From positions 1 through 8,931 of the forward strand of contig JBPBQX010000181.1 of assembly GCA_050955025.1 (NCBI GenBank): a stretch of 8,931 nucleotides of DNA, written 5' to 3'. The stretch comes from CAXSEF01 sp050955025. Its GTDB lineage: Bacteria > Pseudomonadota > Alphaproteobacteria > Acetobacterales > Acetobacteraceae. The notes beneath the pieces were generated by a model that saw only the letters and a program-made list of their open reading frames with translations, was not told the origin of the DNA and did not search any database. Both the position numbers and the translations under genes were made by a program. Numbering within the stretch: the first letter of the stretch is position 1; every line of letters starts with the position of its first letter. Below, one piece after another: positions 5,587 to 8,931 of this stretch.

Positions 5587-6510
5587 TTAGTCCTCTGTCA
5601 CCACCCGCGAGATCAGCCCGTGCCATCCGTCCGGCCGGCGTGCGCTCTCGCCCACGGTGACGGTGGCGGTCATGCCGGCGGCCAGCAGCACGGTGTCGGG
5701 CACGGTGTCGATGTGGATGCGCACGGGGATGCGCTGGGCGAGGCGCACCCAGGTGAACACCGGGTCGACGGAGGCGAGGCCCAGCGTGCCTGGCGCGTAG
5801 TTGCCGGAGTTGATGCCGCGCGCGACGCTCTCGACGTGGCCGAGCACGGGGGCGGCGTATCCCATCAGCGCCACGGTGGCGGGCTCGCCGATGCGGATGT
5901 GGCGGAGCTTGGTTTCCTCGAAGTAGGCGGCGACCCAGAAGCTGTCGCTGTCGAGGACGGAGATGTTGCGCGTGCCCGTGGTGGCGTAGTCGCCCTGGCG
6001 CAGCAGGAGGTTGGTGACGTAGCCGTTGACCGGGGAGACGACCTTCGTGCGCTCGAGGTTGATGCGGGCCTGGCTGAGCTGGGTCAGGGCGGTGGCGTAG
6101 GCGGCCTCGGCCATGTCGGCGGCGGCGTTGTAGGTCTGCTTCTCCTCCTCGGAGGTGGAGAGCGTGGTGAGCTGGTCGCGGCGCTTGGCCTGCAGGCGCT
6201 TGGCGTCGAGGTCGGCCTGGCGCGAGCGCAGGCCGGCCTGGGCGGAGGCGAGCGAGACCTGGTAGTCGAACGGGTCGATCTCGTAGAGGAGGTCGCCGCG
6301 CCGGACGAGCTGGTTGTCGGCGACCGCGAGGTTGACGATGCGGCCGGCGACCTCGGGGGCGAGGCTGACGACGTTGGCCTGGACCTGCCCGTCGCGGGTC
6401 CAGGCGCCGGTGAGGTAGTGGTCCCACAGCCCGACCAGGCCGAGGGAGGCGGCGGCCAGGATCGCGAGCGTGACGCCTGCGCGGATCAGCCGTCGGGAGC
6501 TCTTGAACAA
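5587..6510 (-). CDS. HlyD/EmrA/AaeA-type periplasmic adaptor of efflux system
   Basis: This 307-residue inner-membrane-anchored adaptor would link the FUSC permease to an outer-membrane channel. A basic N-terminus is followed by one membrane anchor (about 11-29). The first half of the barrel-sandwich domain (about 43-80) includes APEVAGRIVNLAVADNQLVRRGD and ends in YEIDPFDYQ. An alpha-helical hairpin (about 81-150), rich in Gln, Ala and Arg, follows, then the second half with NLERTKVVSPVNGYV (151-165). A beta-barrel region (about 185-290) contains FWVAAYFEETKLRHIRIGEP. Length and motifs fit AaeA/EmrA-like proteins. The start is taken as TTG 6510 because GAGGA lies 7 bases upstream and the family N-terminus begins just before the anchor. 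Extending the frame to ATG 6825 adds about 105 Arg/Pro/His-rich residues antiparallel to nothing useful and overlaps DUF1656. The gene is last in the operon. Confidence 0.92.
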   Translation of the reverse strand: MFKSSRRLIRAGVTLAILAAASLGLVGLWDHYLTGAWTRDGQVQANVVSLAPEVAGRIVNLAVADNQLVRRGDLLYEIDPFDYQVSLASAQAGLRSRQADLDAKRLQAKRRDQLTTLSTSEEEKQTYNAAADMAEAAYATALTQLSQARINLERTKVVSPVNGYVTNLLLRQGDYATTGTRNISVLDSDSFWVAAYFEETKLRHIRIGEPATVALMGYAAPVLGHVESVARGINSGNYAPGTLGLASVDPVFTWVRLAQRIPVRIHIDTVPDTVLLAAGMTATVTVGESARRPDGWHGLISRVVTED

Positions 6511-6517
6511 GGGCGGG

Positions 6518-6522
6518 TCCTC
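6518..6522 (-). promoter_or_regulatory. Shine-Dalgarno for the adaptor TTG start
   Basis: On the minus strand GAGGA stands 7 bases before TTG 6510, and no ATG or GTG in this frame lies near the expected N-terminus. This is the main evidence for the non-standard start. Confidence 0.65.
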
Positions 6523-6537
6523 GCGCTGCGGACGGGG

Positions 6538-6574
6538 ATCATAGGCGATGGCGCATGGCCGGGCGATGCCGCAT
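6538..6574 (-). promoter_or_regulatory. Direct repeat and -10-like box in the DUF1656-adaptor gap
   Basis: The 122-base gap inside the operon holds two 13-base copies, GGCGATGGCGCAT (6544-6556) and GGCGATGCCGCAT (6562-6574) on the plus strand, identical at 12 of 13 positions and 18 bases apart. Next to them, toward the adaptor gene, is TATGAT (minus strand, 6543-6538), a good -10 hexamer without a clear -35. The arrangement could be a separate activator-dependent promoter for the adaptor, or chance. Confidence 0.25.
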
Positions 6575-6632
6575 CCGGCGCGGTCAAGGCGCGGACGCGG
6601 CGGCCCGGCCGCGGGGGCGGGCTTGGCGGCGG

Positions 6633-6827
6633 CTAGAGGAAGACGACCAGCAGCGAGAGGATGCAGATGTAGAGGCCGGCCTCGGCGAGCGGCGTGTTCC
6701 AGGTCCAGCGCTGGATGTGCAGTCGCACCAGCAGCGGGCGCAGCACAAGGTAGATCGCCAGCGCCAGCAGGGCGTAGGGCACGATCGGCGCCATCAGGAC
6801 GCCGGCCACGTTGGTCTCGCGCCACAT
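6633..6827 (-). CDS. DUF1656 (AaeX-type) small membrane protein
   Basis: The protein has 64 residues, MWRETNVAGVLMAPIVPYAL at the start and LYICILSLLVVFL at the end, with two membrane segments (about 12-34 and 46-63) separated by a basic loop (RLHIQRWTW). Length, the conserved Pro-Tyr in the first helix and the position between FUSC and HlyD genes identify the DUF1656 family, whose E. coli member is AaeX; its molecular role is not established. The ATG overlaps the FUSC stop as TGATG and has no Shine-Dalgarno of its own, so translation is probably coupled to FUSC. Confidence 0.92.
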   Translation of the reverse strand: MWRETNVAGVLMAPIVPYALLALAIYLVLRPLLVRLHIQRWTWNTPLAEAGLYICILSLLVVFL

Positions 6828-8833
6828 CAGGGCTGCGCCAGGATGCCGGACCTGCGCAGGATCGGCCGCTGCGCCTCGAGCAGCCGCGAGGCGCCGTACA
6901 GCCCGGAGGCGGCGCGCAGCAGGGCGGTGCGCAGCGTGCCCGTGGCCTCGTCCGGGGCGACCGCGAGGCCCTCGTCGAGCAGGACGCGTGCGGCCGCCTC
7001 GATCGCGCCGGGCGCCGGGTGGCGCAGGCTGGCGCGGGCGCGCTCGGCGGCGGGACGCAGGGCCGGCGCCTGCGACACGGCGGCGTCGAGGCCGTCGTCC
7101 GCCCGCCACAGCGCGGTGTCGATCTCGCCGAGCGCCTGCAGGCGGGCGAGCAGCGCGAGCCGGGCCGGGGTGCGCGGCCCCATCCACTGCTGGGCGGATG
7201 CGAGCCGGTCGTACTGGAGGGACTGCTGGTCCGGCTGGCTGGCCGCGCGGCGTGGCCTGCGGGCGAGGCGGCGGCCCAGGTCGTGCCCGATCGCGTCGGC
7301 GACGCGGAACAGCCTGCGGTGCGGCGAGACCGGCAGGACCAGCCAGAACGAGAGCATCAGCATCAGCACGGCCGCGGCCTGCGCCGCGCACAGGTTCAGG
7401 AACGCGGCCAGGTCGTAGGACTGCGGGTTGGACGGCGACAGCACCAGGCAGAAGAACAGCAGCATGGTGCCGGCCGGCCCCGCGGTCAGCGGCAGGCGCA
7501 CCAGCAGGCAGAACAGGAAGCTGCACGGCGCCACGACCAGCGCGAACGGCACGAAGCCCGCGACCAGGGGCAGGGCGAGGAACTTCACCAAGCCCGCGAG
7601 CAGGATCGGCAGCGGCAGGGCGAGCGCCATGGTGCGCCCGGCCTGCGAGGGGTTCGGCGTCATGCCGAGCAGGGCGACGAAGGCCGCGAGCTGCACCAGC
7701 ATCACCGTGGCGCCGCTCCAGCCCGAGTAGATGCAGAACAGCGCGCCCAGGCCGACCGCGATCATCGTGCGTACCGCGTTCAGGCAGGCGCCCACGACGT
7801 CGTGGTGCACGCGCAGGCGCACGCGCCGGTGCAGCGCGGCACCGGTGGCCAGCGTGTCGAGGCCGTCGCGTGCCAGCGCGTGCTGGGCGAGCAGGTCGTC
7901 CAGGCGGTCGAGCAGGAAGGCGTCGGGCAGGCCCATCCCCGGCCTCGCGGCCGGGATCGGGGGCATGGGTGCGTCGGCGGGGTGCAGCAGCGCCTGCGCG
8001 GCGGCGGCGAGGCGGAGGCGCGTGGCGTCGTCGGCGGGGTGCCAGCGCAGGCCGGCCTCGATCGCGCGCACGGCCGAGAGCATCCCGAACAGCGCGGCGA
8101 TCGCGCTGCGTGCGCCGGCGGCGCGCAGGCGGCCGTCGGGGAGCTCGGCCGGGACGTATCCGGCCTCCGTGCGCATCGCCAGCAGCACCTGCAGGAGGCG
8201 CAGGCTGGCGGGGGTGTCGAACGGCGCGGCGCCGCCCTGCAGCGCCCCGGCCGCGTGTTCCGTCATGTCGTCGAGCGCGCCGCGCAGGCGCGTGACCAGG
8301 TCCTGCCAGGCGCCGCCGGGCGCGAAGGCGGCGTTGACCAGGGCGACCGCGGCGATGCCCACCACGATCGCGGCGACGCGGTTGATGGCGCTGTCGAAGG
8401 CGGCCTGCGGCATGTCGATGTCGGACAGGGCGACGATGCCCACGGTGTAGCCGCACAGCACGGCGCCGTAGGAGCGGAAGTCCTTGAGCAGCGAGGCCGC
8501 CACCGTGCAGCCGCCGAGCCAGAGCGCGAAGGTCGCCAGCAGCATGGTGCGGTCCTGGCCGAACGCGGCGACGAAGCCGAGCGAGGCGAAGCCGCCCAGC
8601 AGGGTGCCCGCCAGGCGCCAGGTGGCCTTGGACAGCGTCTGGCCGGCCAGGGGCTGGGCGACGATGGCGACGCAGACGCCGGCGGAGGACGCGCTCTCGA
8701 GCTGGATCCAGAAGGAGAACAGGTAGGCGAGCAGCAGCGACAGCGTGGTGCGCGACGCGAAGCCGATGGCGTCCGGCAGGAAGCCGGGCAGCACCAGGAA
8801 CGGCTCGCGTGCGGTTGGGGCGGATGGGGGCAT
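6827..8833 (-). CDS. FUSC family (AaeB/YccS-like) efflux permease
   Basis: The protein has 668 residues in the duplicated FUSC architecture. A first membrane block of about six helices (about 22-171) contains AGVCVAIVAQPLAGQTLSKA and RLAGTLLGG, a signature of the family. A soluble, Ala/Arg-rich helical section (about 172-345) follows, then a second block of about six helices (346-502) with YSGWSGATVMLVQLAAFVALLG. A cytoplasmic tail (503-668) completes it. The size agrees with E. coli AaeB. It would export small compounds, possibly aromatic carboxylic acids, using the proton gradient; the substrate cannot be read from sequence. It is the first gene of the operon with DUF1656 and HlyD. The ATG at 8833 has no close Shine-Dalgarno (only GGAG more than 20 bases away), so a slightly different start or weak initiation is possible. 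Confidence 0.93.
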   Translation of the reverse strand: MPPSAPTAREPFLVLPGFLPDAIGFASRTTLSLLLAYLFSFWIQLESASSAGVCVAIVAQPLAGQTLSKATWRLAGTLLGGFASLGFVAAFGQDRTMLLATFALWLGGCTVAASLLKDFRSYGAVLCGYTVGIVALSDIDMPQAAFDSAINRVAAIVVGIAAVALVNAAFAPGGAWQDLVTRLRGALDDMTEHAAGALQGGAAPFDTPASLRLLQVLLAMRTEAGYVPAELPDGRLRAAGARSAIAALFGMLSAVRAIEAGLRWHPADDATRLRLAAAAQALLHPADAPMPPIPAARPGMGLPDAFLLDRLDDLLAQHALARDGLDTLATGAALHRRVRLRVHHDVVGACLNAVRTMIAVGLGALFCIYSGWSGATVMLVQLAAFVALLGMTPNPSQAGRTMALALPLPILLAGLVKFLALPLVAGFVPFALVVAPCSFLFCLLVRLPLTAGPAGTMLLFFCLVLSPSNPQSYDLAAFLNLCAAQAAAVLMLMLSFWLVLPVSPHRRLFRVADAIGHDLGRRLARRPRRAASQPDQQSLQYDRLASAQQWMGPRTPARLALLARLQALGEIDTALWRADDGLDAAVSQAPALRPAAERARASLRHPAPGAIEAAARVLLDEGLAVAPDEATGTLRTALLRAASGLYGASRLLEAQRPILRRSGILAQP

Positions 8834-8888
8834 GGGCGCGCAGTCTCAGCCGCTCCGGGGCGGAAGAAAAGGCCCGCGGGCGGCGGCG

Positions 8889-8930
8889 CGCATGTCGCCT
8901 TGTCGTCGGCCCCGCGCGGCGCAACATGCG
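8889..8930. promoter_or_regulatory. Spaced inverted repeat upstream of the efflux operon
   Basis: CGCATGTCGC (8889-8898) and GCAACATGCG (8921-8930) are inverted copies matching at 9 of 10 positions, about 32 bases centre to centre, or three helical turns. They lie 56-97 bases upstream of the FUSC start, where an operator would be expected. Related efflux operons are often controlled by a LysR-type regulator encoded next door, but any such gene would lie beyond the right edge. No confident -35/-10 pair was seen in 8834-8931. Confidence 0.35.
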
Positions 8931-8931
8931 T

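Noticed and set aside
5491..6636. Plus-strand frame opposite the HlyD adaptor
   Set aside because: It starts in the hairpin region and lacks any domain; the minus strand has an unmistakable adaptor protein.
6511..6825. Extension of the adaptor to ATG 6825
   Set aside because: It would overlap DUF1656 entirely and add Arg/Pro/Ala residues before the membrane anchor; the TTG at 6510 has a good Shine-Dalgarno.
6828..8927. Extension of the DUF1656 frame upstream through FUSC to 8927
   Set aside because: That part is an out-of-phase shadow of the FUSC permease; the ATG at 6827 with TGATG overlap fits family length.

Overview
The window is very GC-rich chromosomal DNA with third codon positions almost always G or C. 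It looks like an alphaproteobacterium, most likely a member of the Acetobacteraceae. The clues are the secreted beta-roll protein type, the GAGGC/CCAAAGG two-hairpin intergenic element, the CTTCTTTTTC/GAAAAAGAAG palindrome and a tRNA-Leu without an encoded CCA. The assignment rests on remembered patterns, not on a database search.

Left part (1-3542). The window opens with the last 40 codons of a small glycine-zipper membrane or envelope protein and a GC hairpin. A 236-base gap follows, ending in a sigma-54-like promoter, a leader hairpin and a strong Shine-Dalgarno. These precede a 983-residue orphan phage-tailspike-like protein: a short head, a Gly-rich linker, a pectate-lyase-type beta-helix with an embedded phage structural module, and a beta-sandwich C-terminus. 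No other phage gene is visible. Its coding strand is unusually G-rich and carries several G6-G8 tracts. A palindromic two-hairpin element follows it.

Middle (3543-5387). A 579-residue predicted secreted protein has a metzincin-like HEIDH zinc site and a Gly-rich beta-roll ending in a type I secretion-like module. It converges on a complete tRNA-Leu(UAA) gene on the minus strand. The 3' end of that tRNA faces the two accessory-looking surface or secreted genes, so the tRNA may mark the edge of an acquired block.

Right part (5388-8931). Two families of A/G-C/T hairpins lie downstream of a compact minus-strand efflux operon, transcribed as FUSC permease, then DUF1656 small membrane protein, then HlyD-type periplasmic adaptor. 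FUSC and DUF1656 overlap by one base (TGATG). The adaptor follows after 122 bases and starts at TTG. The set resembles the AaeX/AaeA/AaeB aromatic-acid efflux system. No outer-membrane channel gene is present in the window. A spaced inverted repeat upstream of the operon may be a regulator site.
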